From assembly GCA_018650165.1 (NCBI GenBank), contig JABIGM010000022.1, positions 1-39,523 on the forward strand: DNA of 39,523 bases. Direction: 5' to 3'. The notes beneath the pieces were generated by a model that worked only from the letters and a program-made list of their open reading frames with translations, was not told the origin of the DNA and ran no database searches. Shown one piece after another: positions 1 through 8,753 of the stretch. The translations under genes and the position numbers were made by a program. The stretch comes from Methanobacteriota archaeon. GTDB taxonomy: Archaea; Thermoplasmatota; Poseidoniia; Poseidoniales; Poseidoniaceae. The first letter of the stretch is position 1. Each line of letters starts with the position of its first letter.

Positions 1-1359
1 GAAAACAGCCAAGTTCTTCCACAAGGAGAACTAGCACTAATGGGCGGAGTCTTACAATTAGTTGAGATCCCAACTGCATATCCAATAGACCTCTCAGTAT
101 CGAGTTGGGATAATGGCTACATCACTGCAACATGGTCTTATGCTGGAACAATAGTTCCTGGATTTGACTGGCTATCGCTAACGATTTGTGATTCAGATGG
201 TGCCTGTTATACCACACTGGAAAACACCACTCTGACCGCTCACACTCTAAGTGGACAAACTGATACAACACATGGTGTAACATACACATACACACTAGCG
301 GTTTGTAACGTCAGTGGATGCCATCCTATTAGTGCAAGCGGCACAGCAATGGCAAACCATCAATCAAGTGGGGATACTGATGAGGACCAAGATGGAGTAC
401 TAGATGGTAATGATATTTGCCCAAATACTTCAACTGGAATTATTGTCGATGAAAACAGGTGCCCAATGGATTATGATAATGATGGAGTTTCATACTTAAT
501 AGATCAATGCCCAGGTACACTAAACGGTGTCAGTGTGGATGTGTGGGGATGCCCCTTAGATTCAGATTCTGATGGAATTGGGGATTATAATGATGATTGC
601 CCCAATACAGCACAAGGATTAGTTGTTGATGGCAACGGATGCCCTATAGATCCAGACCAAGATGGTTTCACCAATAGTATTGATGATTGTCCAAATGTCT
701 GGGGTAATTCTACTAAAGGTCAACACGCTACGAAATTGATTGGGTGTATTGATACAGACGGTGATGGTTGGGCTGATACAATTGATGCTTTTCCAGCAGA
801 TGATTCTGAGTGGTTAGATTCTGATGGTGATGGGTGCGGTGATAACTTAGATGCCTTCCCACAGGACCCTAATGAGTGTATGGATACTGATGAAGACGGA
901 TATGGAGATAATATCGATGTATTCCCTGATGACCCGAAAGAATTTGCCGATAAGGACAATGATGGAGTCGGTGATGAAGGTGACAAGTGTGATACATCGG
1001 GATCCAATGAGAAAATCGATTCAGATGGTTGTATAATTGAGGATGAAACTTCTTCACTTGTAGTAGGTCTTGTTTCGGGAGTAGGTGGCCTGTTACTGGT
1101 GGTAATTGCACTTATGGTTGTCATTCTCAGAAAAGGTGGGAGAAAGGGTAATGATGACTCCATTTCTGTATACCATGATGACTCGATGTTTTCTAAAGAT
1201 TTTACTTCGAACTTACCGCCACCAGTTGCCCAATCAATGCCGTCAGTAAATGATAGTGGCGTGATTTCAGATGGACATGAGTGGCTAGAATATCCAGCCA
1301 ATAGCGGAGATTGGTATTGGAGAGGAACCCCTGGTACTCAATGGACTAAGCACCAATAG
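1..1359 (+). CDS. Thrombospondin type-3 repeat surface protein, 5' end missing
   Basis: The reading frame is open to the left edge of the window, so this is the C-terminal part of a longer protein; the internal ATG at 40 has no good ribosome binding site. The visible part begins with a fibronectin-III-like segment (about 90 residues). Then come repeated Asp-rich units of the D-x-D-x-D-G-x-x-D type (for example DSDSDGIGD and DTDGDGWAD) separated by CP-N/G motifs, which is the calcium-binding thrombospondin type-3 pattern. A single transmembrane helix follows (SSLVVGLVSGVGGLLLVVIA and onward, DNA about 1050-1128), then a basic stop-transfer and a short cytoplasmic tail. The tail ends in a Trp-rich motif (DWYWRGTPGTQW) resembling DUF2510-like domains. 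Likely an extracellular, Ca-stabilised stalk anchored in the membrane; ligand unknown. It converges with the metallo-beta-lactamase gene, whose end lies 9 bases away. Confidence 0.85.
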   Translation, partial: ENSQVLPQGELALMGGVLQLVEIPTAYPIDLSVSSWDNGYITATWSYAGTIVPGFDWLSLTICDSDGACYTTLENTTLTAHTLSGQTDTTHGVTYTYTLAVCNVSGCHPISASGTAMANHQSSGDTDEDQDGVLDGNDICPNTSTGIIVDENRCPMDYDNDGVSYLIDQCPGTLNGVSVDVWGCPLDSDSDGIGDYNDDCPNTAQGLVVDGNGCPIDPDQDGFTNSIDDCPNVWGNSTKGQHATKLIGCIDTDGDGWADTIDAFPADDSEWLDSDGDGCGDNLDAFPQDPNECMDTDEDGYGDNIDVFPDDPKEFADKDNDGVGDEGDKCDTSGSNEKIDSDGCIIEDETSSLVVGLVSGVGGLLLVVIALMVVILRKGGRKGNDDSISVYHDDSMFSKDFTSNLPPPVAQSMPSVNDSGVISDGHEWLEYPANSGDWYWRGTPGTQWTKHQ

Positions 1360-1368
1360 TGAGCACAC

Positions 1369-2079
1369 TTAATCTATCCAAGGGATTTCCGTAGGGATTT
1401 CTGCGAAGATATTTGCTGGTAATGCAGTCTTAATTTTGGACACATCTCCCAGTTTGTTTGAAATCTCATCTTGCCAGTTAGCGTATTCCTCATATGTTTC
1501 CATCTTCAAAACTGGATTGTTTACACGATTCCACTCAAGCGTCTGCATTTCGGTTTCAGGAGGGGCATGGCCAGTGCATACCAATACATCCCCACTAAAT
1601 CTCTCAAGAACATCTAGAGCTTGCCAATGCATGTGAGTGCGGCCACTTGGTAAATCATCCCGACCAACACCGCCATCTCCAGTGAATAGGAAATCTCCTG
1701 TGAAAATGTATCCATTACATTCAATGATCATCGAATCTCCAGTATGTCCCGGAGCATGGTGGAAATGGAATTCAATTTCACCCATAGAAATTGAAGTTTC
1801 TTCATCAACATAAATTGTCACACCCAAAGAGGGGGTGTTGTTCCACATTACATACTCGCAACCTGTCATTTCCGCTAGTGTGAAACAACCAGTAATATGG
1901 TCTGCATGTGTGTGTGTTGCCATGGTATATTCTAGATCTAAACCTGCTGTTTCAAGTAACGAAATATAATCACTAAGGTTGTCCCACACCGGGTCAACAA
2001 GAGTCGCTTTCTTGGTTTCATCACACACAACAAGGTAGGTCATAGCCCACATATCCTCATTCAGTTGTTCGACTCGCAC
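1369..2079 (-). CDS. Metallo-beta-lactamase fold hydrolase, persulfide dioxygenase/glyoxalase II-like
   Basis: 236 residues from a GTG start at 2079, where the homologous-looking N-terminus begins; no strong Shine-Dalgarno is seen. Metal ligands are visible: HTHADH at 56-61 (HxHxDH), His112 in GHTGDS, Asp129 in FTGDFLF, and His171 in TGHAPPET. The segment FTGDFLFTGDGGVGRDDLPSG resembles the ETHE1/persulfide dioxygenase branch (GDALLIRGCGRTDF in known members) more than classical glyoxalase II. In that family a mononuclear iron oxidises glutathione or protein persulfide to sulfite. Substrate here is not provable from sequence. A cytosolic enzyme, as no signal peptide is seen. A cysteine desulfurase lies 20 kb away but is not linked in an operon. 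Confidence 0.88.
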   Translation of the reverse strand: MRVEQLNEDMWAMTYLVVCDETKKATLVDPVWDNLSDYISLLETAGLDLEYTMATHTHADHITGCFTLAEMTGCEYVMWNNTPSLGVTIYVDEETSISMGEIEFHFHHAPGHTGDSMIIECNGYIFTGDFLFTGDGGVGRDDLPSGRTHMHWQALDVLERFSGDVLVCTGHAPPETEMQTLEWNRVNNPVLKMETYEEYANWQDEISNKLGDVSKIKTALPANIFAEIPTEIPWID

Positions 2080-2131
2080 GTCTGTGGGTAGATGTTACTA
2101 TACTTCAATTAGTCACCAAATCTGAATAAAT

Positions 2132-2145
2132 GGGTTCAAGAACCC
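2132..2145. repeat. Perfect inverted repeat upstream of rmuC
   Basis: GGGTTC-AA-GAACCC, a 6-bp perfect dyad with a 2-base centre, ends 28 bases before the rmuC ATG in the 94-bp gap between the divergent metallo-beta-lactamase and rmuC genes. It could be an operator for a dimeric regulator or a small RNA hairpin. It lacks the RTA loop of the four hairpins described elsewhere in this window. Confidence 0.4.
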
Positions 2146-2173
2146 CTGCCACATAAACAGCCTTAGTGGTCCG

Positions 2174-3400
2174 ATGGAATTCGTATATTTTTCTCTCGTA
2201 ACGGTTCTTGCTGTAGTTATTGTTTGGTTTATTATGCAACAACGTACCAAGAAATTGGTTCTAGAATCTCAAATGGAAGCAAACATCATTTTAGCTGGAA
2301 TTGAGGCAAAAGAGAATTCAATAAATGAATCGCTCAAAGGCTATGAAACTACAATGAAAGATACTTTTACTGTTCTGGCACAAACTGCATTCCAAGAAGC
2401 CGTTGCCAAAGCGGACAATGAAAAAACTACTACCTTCAATAAGGCCACAGAATCACTATCCAATGCCCTCAAAGAATATACCGATAATATGAATAAAAAT
2501 GAGGCTAAATCTCTTGAAAGAGGTACACGTCTTGAGGAGAGAATAAATTCTGTATCTGAATTAGGCCTCAAATTATCTGATGAAACAAATAATTTGACAA
2601 GAGCTCTCAAAGCGGATTCACAAGCCCAAGGTGCATGGGGAGAATTGGTTCTTGAAAACCTTCTGCAGTCAATGGGATTTGTAGAAGGAAAGGACTACAC
2701 AAAACAACTTTCAGAAACTGCAAGTGATGGCAAGAGAAAGCGTACTGATTTTGTCATTTATCTACCAGACAACCGCCAAGTGATAATTGACTCAAAGGTA
2801 TCTCTCAAGGCTTGGGAGCAGTATGTAAACGCCCAAACTGAGGACGAGGCTGAACTTGCAATGAAGGAACATTGCAAATCGATAGCAGGACATGCTAAGG
2901 GGCTTGCTTCAAAACGCTACCAAGACATGGAGAAAATTAATTCCGTTGAGTTTGTACTCATGTTCGTGCCGCTTGAAAGTGCCTTTGGAGCTGCTATGAG
3001 ACAAAGCCCTGAATTATACATGGACCTAGCAGGTAATGTAAATGTCAAGGTCGTCACTGGTGCGACTATTATGACCGCCTTGCTATTGATAAAAGACATG
3101 TGGAAGCGTGAACACCAAAGTCAAAATCAAGTAAAATTAATTGAACAGGCGGGTGGGCTACATGACCAGATCATACTATTTCTCGAATCGTTCGAAGGTC
3201 TTGGTACGAGATTGAAACAGGCTACTGATTCATTTGAAGAGGCCCATGGCCGTCTCGTGAAAAATCGTGGAAATGTAATCAAGCGAACTGATGGACTCAA
3301 ACAACTTGGAGCAAAGGTCAAGAAAACAATGGACAAAAATCTTCTCGAAGAAGGAAATTATAATCACGAAAATGCGACTACTTCAAACGAAGAAGAATAG
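2174..3400 (+). CDS. rmuC: RmuC family protein (DNA recombination protein)
   Basis: 408 residues. An N-terminal transmembrane helix (about 5-20) is followed by a long coiled-coil region to about 150, and then the RmuC core. The core carries a PD-(D/E)XK-like nuclease signature: Glu157 in GAWGELVLENLL, Asp192 in RTDFVIYLPD, and Asp206/Lys208 in VIIDSKVSLKAW. RmuC in bacteria limits recombination at short inverted repeats and is thought to act as a membrane-tethered nuclease. It is mostly a bacterial family, so its presence in an archaeon suggests old transfer (inference). The Nudix gene starts 10 bases after its stop, so the two are probably co-transcribed. Confidence 0.92.
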   Translation: MEFVYFSLVTVLAVVIVWFIMQQRTKKLVLESQMEANIILAGIEAKENSINESLKGYETTMKDTFTVLAQTAFQEAVAKADNEKTTTFNKATESLSNALKEYTDNMNKNEAKSLERGTRLEERINSVSELGLKLSDETNNLTRALKADSQAQGAWGELVLENLLQSMGFVEGKDYTKQLSETASDGKRKRTDFVIYLPDNRQVIIDSKVSLKAWEQYVNAQTEDEAELAMKEHCKSIAGHAKGLASKRYQDMEKINSVEFVLMFVPLESAFGAAMRQSPELYMDLAGNVNVKVVTGATIMTALLLIKDMWKREHQSQNQVKLIEQAGGLHDQIILFLESFEGLGTRLKQATDSFEEAHGRLVKNRGNVIKRTDGLKQLGAKVKKTMDKNLLEEGNYNHENATTSNEEE

Positions 3401-3410
3401 TCGGAGGGAT

Positions 3411-4115
3411 ATGGACCACCCTGTTTCAGTCTTGTACCTCGAGCATGACGGGAAGGTTTTGCTCGTCGATTCCGATGGTAATGGGCCCCAATTACCCGTG
3501 ATGAATAATGTAGGGAATACAAAATTCAGATTCCCCTCACCCGAAGAGGCTAGTCGATTGGGATTTGCATGGGAGGAAAAAAATAATTTCCAAATACTCG
3601 GCTATAAAGTAACCAAGGCGCATCCAATGATTGAATGGCCCGAAGACTGGGCATGGAAAGATGAATGCATTAGTGATGATTCAGTCCACCCTATCGCAAG
3701 GGAAGCAATCTATCGCTCGATACATCGACTGGTCTCCAAGGTAATGGTTCTCAATAACGATGGAAAAGTATTGATGGGTAAAATTGAGCGTGGGCACTTT
3801 GTAGGACACTGGACGTTACCAGGGGGCTACATGGACCATGATGAAGACCCTGCAACTGGTTGCGTGAGGGAAACTTTGGAAGAAATGGGGATTGAAATTG
3901 TGTTAGACGATGATGCCCCTATTGTCACTCAGAGAATTTTTACAAATGAAGGAATTTCATTTGTATCATTTACCTACAAAGCCGAATGGAACGGCGACAA
4001 TTCGCAAATAAAATTGAAAGAGAATGAAATATCAGATTTCGCTTGGTTTTCTCAAACTGAGGCTTTATCGAGAGCCGTCTCAGGCTTCGACATTACTGCG
4101 CTCAAACACCTATGA
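3411..4115 (+). CDS. Nudix hydrolase with N-terminal extension
   Basis: 234 residues from the ATG at 3411, chosen because TCGGAGGGAT lies directly upstream and because a longer frame would overlap rmuC by 110 bases. A complete Nudix box is at residues 139-161: G139, E145, R153-E154, E157-E158 and G160, matching GX5EX7REUXEEXGU, so it should bind metal and cleave a nucleoside diphosphate-X substrate. The first 35 residues (VSVLYLEHDGKVLLVD) look like a degenerate copy of the strand pair before the Nudix box (KVMVLNNDGKVLMG), suggesting a decayed first Nudix half. Substrate is unknown. Its last 14 bases overlap the end of alaS, which runs the other way. Confidence 0.9.
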   Translation: MDHPVSVLYLEHDGKVLLVDSDGNGPQLPVMNNVGNTKFRFPSPEEASRLGFAWEEKNNFQILGYKVTKAHPMIEWPEDWAWKDECISDDSVHPIAREAIYRSIHRLVSKVMVLNNDGKVLMGKIERGHFVGHWTLPGGYMDHDEDPATGCVRETLEEMGIEIVLDDDAPIVTQRIFTNEGISFVSFTYKAEWNGDNSQIKLKENEISDFAWFSQTEALSRAVSGFDITALKHL

Positions 4116-6957
4116 GTTGCCTTGCAGCATCTAGTGCAGCAGGGAGGCCATCAGGATTAGATCCTCCTCCTTGTGCAAAAGTAGGGCGTCCACCGCCACC
4201 ACCATTGATGTGTGAAGCAATTCCTCGTAGGAGTTCGGCCGCATTGTATGTTTCACTAGCAACCGAGTCTTCAGTTGTTGCAATCATCAATTTCCCACCA
4301 CCTTCTCTGCTACCTAGCACTGCAACTGTTGGTTTACTTGCGTCTAGTGTCAATTCTTTGAGCATCTTTGTCATTTGTTTGAGGTCCCCATCAACCTCCA
4401 TAACAACTACTCTGATACCGTCCAATTCAGAGATATTATCGCCCCCACCACTGGTGCGTAGTCGAACTATCTCAGCTTCAAGGGCTTCAATTCTCTTGCG
4501 TTGTTCTTTCCATTCTGAGAAGAAGCGATTTGCCGCAGTTGGTAATTCATCAGCAGGAACTTGGAATACATCTGCAGCATTGCGCAAGATATCTTCCTGT
4601 GCTCTGGCATGCACCATTGCTGCTTGTCCTGCGACAATGTGTAGTCTTTCGACACCATCTTGAACTGCATTAGACCTGATAATACGGATTTGTCCGATTC
4701 GTCCAGGATCATCATGGTGTGTTCCGCCACAAGCCTGTATGTCATGGTCGGAAATTCGTAAGATTCGGATATCACTGCCTTTTGGTGCACCGCCTTGGTA
4801 AAGGTCAAACCCGTATTTTCGATCCGCATCCTTACGGTCAAGTGTTATCTTCTCAGTGCGAGGAACATTTTGAATAACTTCATTTGCCAAAGCTTCAATT
4901 TCATCAAGATCTTTACGGGAAAGTCTCCGATGGTGGGTGATATCTAGTCTTGCGGATTCAACCGATTTATTGGCTCCAGCCTGGTAAATATGGGGCCCAA
5001 GTAAACGTCGTGCTGCACCACCAACAATGTGTACTGCAGTATGGTGGTCCATCATTTGACGGCGCCTGTCCCAATCTAACTCCCCATGAATCATGTCTCC
5101 AATCTCAAACGGACCTGTGCAAAGGTGTATGACTAAATCTCCAACCTTTCTCGTGTCTAGCACCGAATGAGATGCTGAATCACAGGTCAAACTACCATAA
5201 TCTCCTTCTTGTCCACCACCTTCTGGGTAGAAACATGTTCTGTCTAGTATGATTCCATGAGTCGCAGACTCGGGGATATCTTCACCCACTAAATCGAGGC
5301 AGGCCAATACACTAGCTTCGAAGTTTTGTTGTGAAACATCTTCATAGTATAGCGGGACCGTTTGTGGTAAATCAGGAATGTTTTCGACCAACGGTTTTGC
5401 AGCCACTTCCTTAGCAGCGGCCTTAGCCATAGCAGCATGCCTCTCAGCCATTTCAGCATTGAATCCTGTTCGCAATGAGAGATTTTTCCATCCAAGATTC
5501 GATGCAATATTCATCACCAAATCTGGTGCGATTCCGTGGCTATCATTAATTGTGAATAGTATACCATCTGGTAATTCAGATGCGTTTTGTGGAATGTCCT
5601 TGATAGCGGTTTTAACAACCTGATTTCCCTTACGAAGCATTTCATTGTAGCGCTCTTCTTCACCTTTTAGAATGGTGAGTAAACCATCCTGTGTTTGCTT
5701 CATTCGAGTTGCTGAGTAATTCTTTTCAAGGTGGTGGCATGCCAAATCTGCCAAACTAATTTCTAGCTCCAACTCATCACGCATTCTCAATACTCTTCGT
5801 GCAATCATTCGCGCTAAATAACCTGCTTTGGCGTTTGATGGAACCAATCCGTCACCGAGCATATTTACAAGCGCATGCATGTGATCGGGTATTGCATAAA
5901 TTCTAGACAAAGGGTCTGTGATTGAAGCAAACATTTCTGCGTCGATAGAATATCCTCTTTCCTCTAGCCTTGCGAGGAACACTTCACGCATTCGGTCGCC
6001 ATCGCTTCCGGCTTCAATATTCATGATACCGAATAAGCGGCTCATTTCACCTAGAAGGGCGTCCAGTTCCCCCTGATTCATGTTAAATCTTGTAGCAGAG
6101 AATCCTGCTTGCTCTTTCAGCCAAGCAACACTTTCAGGATAAATTGCTTCATAGATAGTAGGAGTTCCCGCTGCGGCCCAACAAAATCTTTCTAGGCCAT
6201 ATCCCGTATCGATAATTTGTAGAGGCATTTCGGAATAGTTAACGCCTTTTATCTCGACGTCGCCATCTTCATCTTCATGCAGATCCATGAAAACAAGAGT
6301 GGCCAGTTCTAACCCACCGACGATAACCTCAACAGCAGCACCTGCATTTCCTCCTCCTGACCACGGGTTTTCAACATAAGTGACCTCGGTTGGGTTAATT
6401 CCAAATGTACCACATAGTAAATCATGACAATACTGTACGCATTCCTCCATCCAATAGAACATACGTCCTTCATTTGGACGGTTAAACACATGGTGAGCCA
6501 TCATTTCAAATGTGGTCAAGTGGCGTCCTGAACGTCCAACTGCATCCACATCATTCAATCTAATACATGGCTGAGATATTGCCAATGGATTTGCAGGTGG
6601 CTCTACTGCACCAGAGGTCACATGTGGTTGGAAATCTGCAATACTGGCAATAGTGAGGTGAATGTCATCACGCCAGCGTGCAAGAACAGGATACGGTTCT
6701 ATGCGTGTATGCTCACGTTCTTCAAGAAATGAAATGAATGCCTCACGCATTGCATCCTTTAACTCGCGACCACTTTGTGTAAAACCACTGATGATTGGCG
6801 CCCCAATGAATGTGTACTCATCTTCCTCTGTATCACCACAGGTATCTCGGTGGGGGTCACAAGTCCAGAACCACAGGTTGGTAACCCGGCATTGACGGCG
6901 AGTATACCCATTGTCATGGAATACTTGGAGGTCAATTGGAGGAAGACCCAGAATCAT
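4102..6957 (-). CDS. alaS: Alanyl-tRNA synthetase, archaeal form
   Basis: 951 residues from the ATG at 6957; a GTG lies immediately before it. A longer frame would run into rtcB and adds residues with no family likeness. The N-terminus has the archaeal pattern: FHDNGYTRRQC, FWTCDPHRDTCGDT, DEYTFIGAP. The class II core is followed by the tRNA-binding region and the editing domain with DHHTAVH near residue 635 and CGGTHH near 745, which form the zinc site that clears Ser/Gly-tRNA(Ala). A C-terminal segment rich in Gly (HINGGGGGRPTFAQGGG) is the DHHA1-type C-Ala end. It charges tRNA(Ala) with alanine. The start codon abuts a perfect 8-bp hairpin (6959-6977), which is unusual for a housekeeping synthetase. 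Confidence 0.96.
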   Translation of the reverse strand: MILGLPPIDLQVFHDNGYTRRQCRVTNLWFWTCDPHRDTCGDTEEDEYTFIGAPIISGFTQSGRELKDAMREAFISFLEEREHTRIEPYPVLARWRDDIHLTIASIADFQPHVTSGAVEPPANPLAISQPCIRLNDVDAVGRSGRHLTTFEMMAHHVFNRPNEGRMFYWMEECVQYCHDLLCGTFGINPTEVTYVENPWSGGGNAGAAVEVIVGGLELATLVFMDLHEDEDGDVEIKGVNYSEMPLQIIDTGYGLERFCWAAAGTPTIYEAIYPESVAWLKEQAGFSATRFNMNQGELDALLGEMSRLFGIMNIEAGSDGDRMREVFLARLEERGYSIDAEMFASITDPLSRIYAIPDHMHALVNMLGDGLVPSNAKAGYLARMIARRVLRMRDELELEISLADLACHHLEKNYSATRMKQTQDGLLTILKGEEERYNEMLRKGNQVVKTAIKDIPQNASELPDGILFTINDSHGIAPDLVMNIASNLGWKNLSLRTGFNAEMAERHAAMAKAAAKEVAAKPLVENIPDLPQTVPLYYEDVSQQNFEASVLACLDLVGEDIPESATHGIILDRTCFYPEGGGQEGDYGSLTCDSASHSVLDTRKVGDLVIHLCTGPFEIGDMIHGELDWDRRRQMMDHHTAVHIVGGAARRLLGPHIYQAGANKSVESARLDITHHRRLSRKDLDEIEALANEVIQNVPRTEKITLDRKDADRKYGFDLYQGGAPKGSDIRILRISDHDIQACGGTHHDDPGRIGQIRIIRSNAVQDGVERLHIVAGQAAMVHARAQEDILRNAADVFQVPADELPTAANRFFSEWKEQRKRIEALEAEIVRLRTSGGGDNISELDGIRVVVMEVDGDLKQMTKMLKELTLDASKPTVAVLGSREGGGKLMIATTEDSVASETYNAAELLRGIASHINGGGGGRPTFAQGGGSNPDGLPAALDAARQLIGV

Positions 6958-6958
6958 C

Positions 6959-6977
6959 ACCTGCCCTATGGGCAGGT
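6959..6977 (-). promoter_or_regulatory. CC-RTA-GG hairpin abutting the alaS start codon
   Basis: In alaS sense the sequence is ACCTGCCC-ATA-GGGCAGGT, a perfect 8-bp stem with an ATA loop. The next bases are G-ATG, so the stem ends one base before the start codon. The 3' arm contains the only Shine-Dalgarno-like bases (CAGGTGATG), so folding would bury the initiation site. One of four similar elements in this window. Confidence 0.6.
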
Positions 6978-7054
6978 CGTGGGGGTAGCAATCTAACTTC
7001 AAACCATCCCCGATTGAAGCATAGAAATGAAGAGATAGAACGCTTCGCAGGCAC

Positions 7055-8470
7055 GTGGCCGATGGTGAATGGCAGAAATACCTCGAAGTCGAGGGTGATG
7101 GTCTCCTACGTATTAGGCGCCACGCATCAATGAAAGTTGATGCAATGATTGTAGCAGATTCGGCACACTTGGCCAATAGTAGTGACGACCGTTCGATATC
7201 TCAACTTCTCAACATCGCATCAATGCCAGGTGTAGTTGGTGAGGCGTGGGCTATGGCTGATTGGCACTTCGGCTATGGGTTTCCGATAGGAGGTGTTCTT
7301 GCAACGGACCTCGAATGGGGCGATGCGGGTGGCTCGATATCACCCGGTGGGGTCGGGTTCGACATCAACTGTGGTGTTCGACTGGTTGCACTGGACTGCA
7401 GTGTTGATGATATTCCAAATATCGATAAGTTAGCTGGGCGTTTGAATGGTAGGATTCCATCTGGAGGTTCAGGAAAAGGTGGTCTAAAGATTACCAGACA
7501 GGAACTTGATGAGATTATTTCACGTGGCAGTAATGCGATGGTAGATCTTGGCTTTGCACATGAGGAGGATTTACAAAACATCGAATCCAACGGAGTCCTT
7601 GAAACGGACGAAGGTGTATCTGAGCGTGCTATGGAAAGGGGCCTTAAAGCCCTAGGCACACTCGGTTCCGGAAACCATTTTTTGGAATTGCAGACTGTTC
7701 AGACAATCGAGGAAGGAAATCCACACGGTCTTTTCGAGGGCCAGGTACTATGCATGATACATTCTGGGAGTAGAGGTTTAGGCCATCAGGTATGTACTGA
7801 CCATGTACGACTATTGGAGGATAAATATCGTAACCGAAATGGAGTATGGCAGAATGATGAGTGGGGATTTGAAATTCAAGACCGCCAACTAGCGGCTGCT
7901 CCGATTCATAGCCGTGAGGGGCAATCCTATCTGGATGCAATGAACGGTGCTGCCAATTTTGCATTTGCCAATCGGAGTGCATTGACGCACAGACTTAGAC
8001 AAACTCTGGCTGCTGAATTTGAAGTAGAAACAAGACTCTTGTATGATGTTAGCCATAATATTGCAAAAATTGAGACCCATGACATCGATGGTCGAAGTTG
8101 TAAGTGCTGTGTTCACCGTAAGGGAGCCACTAGGGCAATGCCTGGCCAACCCGTTCTAGTTCCCGGGGATATGGGTACAGGCTCATGGCTGCTTGAGGGA
8201 GCTGCAGGAAATCGAGCCTTCGCATCATCGTGCCACGGTGCAGGACGGCTACTATCTCGTTCCGCTGCGAAAAAGAAAATTGATGGAAAGGCAGTCCAAA
8301 GGGAATTGCAATCAAGGGGTATTCGTGTTCATGCAAACACGCCAAATATAATGTCAGAAGAGGCCCCTGATGCATACAAGGATGTCGATGAAGTTATTCG
8401 ATTATCTAATTCGGCGGGTCTGACAAAACCGATTGCCAGGTTGTCACCGCTTGCTGTAATCAAAGGATGA
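7055..8470 (+). CDS. rtcB: RNA-splicing ligase RtcB
   Basis: 471 residues from a GTG at 7055, the first start giving a family-like N-terminus. All active-site elements are present: GVGFDINCGVRL with Asp103 and Cys106, GSGNHFLEL with His208, IHSGSRGLGHQV with His236, DVSHNIAK with His334, and SCHGAGRLLSR with His394, the residue that carries the GMP intermediate. RtcB joins 2',3'-cyclic phosphate and 5'-OH RNA ends and in archaea seals split tRNA exons after intron removal. It diverges from alaS with a gap of 97 bp. No intein or archease gene is seen nearby. Confidence 0.96.
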   Translation: MADGEWQKYLEVEGDGLLRIRRHASMKVDAMIVADSAHLANSSDDRSISQLLNIASMPGVVGEAWAMADWHFGYGFPIGGVLATDLEWGDAGGSISPGGVGFDINCGVRLVALDCSVDDIPNIDKLAGRLNGRIPSGGSGKGGLKITRQELDEIISRGSNAMVDLGFAHEEDLQNIESNGVLETDEGVSERAMERGLKALGTLGSGNHFLELQTVQTIEEGNPHGLFEGQVLCMIHSGSRGLGHQVCTDHVRLLEDKYRNRNGVWQNDEWGFEIQDRQLAAAPIHSREGQSYLDAMNGAANFAFANRSALTHRLRQTLAAEFEVETRLLYDVSHNIAKIETHDIDGRSCKCCVHRKGATRAMPGQPVLVPGDMGTGSWLLEGAAGNRAFASSCHGAGRLLSRSAAKKKIDGKAVQRELQSRGIRVHANTPNIMSEEAPDAYKDVDEVIRLSNSAGLTKPIARLSPLAVIKG

Positions 8471-8650
8471 TTACATGCAGTAATTCATTTTGGGCTGGCC
8501 ATACGATGGTGCTGCTCCACTTGAGACCCCATCTGGCTCCTCACAAATTACTGAAAGAAGCGTATTCACTAATTCTTTGAGGTCGTTTACTTGCGTTTGT
8601 AATTCTCTAACTCGTGCAGCAGTATCCCTGCTTTCGCTTGTTGTAGTCAT
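8471..8650 (-). CDS. Small coiled-coil protein, 59 residues
   Basis: A 59-residue frame with ATG at 8650 and TAA at 8471, abutting the rtcB stop with no spare base, which is typical of a real compact gene. The N-terminal two thirds is an amphipathic heptad-like helix (ARVRELQTQVNDLKELVNTL). The tail is polar, rich in Ser, Gly and Pro, and ends NYCM. Two cysteines are present (one mid-protein, one next to last). It is downstream of the 2216-residue surface protein on the same strand. No family recognised; possibly a small oligomeric or adaptor protein. Support rests on coding appearance and exact packing against rtcB. Confidence 0.62.
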   Translation of the reverse strand: MTTTSESRDTAARVRELQTQVNDLKELVNTLLSVICEEPDGVSSGAAPSYGQPKMNYCM

Positions 8651-8662
8651 GCCAATCCCATC

Positions 8663-8681
8663 TAGAGAGGGGTGCTCTCTA
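8663..8681 (-). promoter_or_regulatory. Hairpin between the giant surface protein and the 59-residue gene
   Basis: TAGAGAG-GGGTG-CTCTCTA on the plus strand, a perfect 7-bp stem with a 5-base loop. It is 12 bases upstream of the small gene's ATG and 72 bases beyond the stop of the 2216-residue protein gene. It could be a leader element of the small gene or a processing/termination structure of the long transcript. No T-run follows on either strand, so a classical intrinsic terminator is not supported. Confidence 0.4.
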
Positions 8682-8753
8682 AATCTAAATCTGTAAAATA
8701 GGCTTTAATGGATTTCGGTCAATTAGAGGTGTTACGCGCGCGTTTGGTGACAG

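Noticed and set aside
4112..4663. A 183-codon plus-strand frame inside alaS.
   Set aside because: It mirrors the conserved C-terminal part of alanyl-tRNA synthetase in antisense and has no family likeness.
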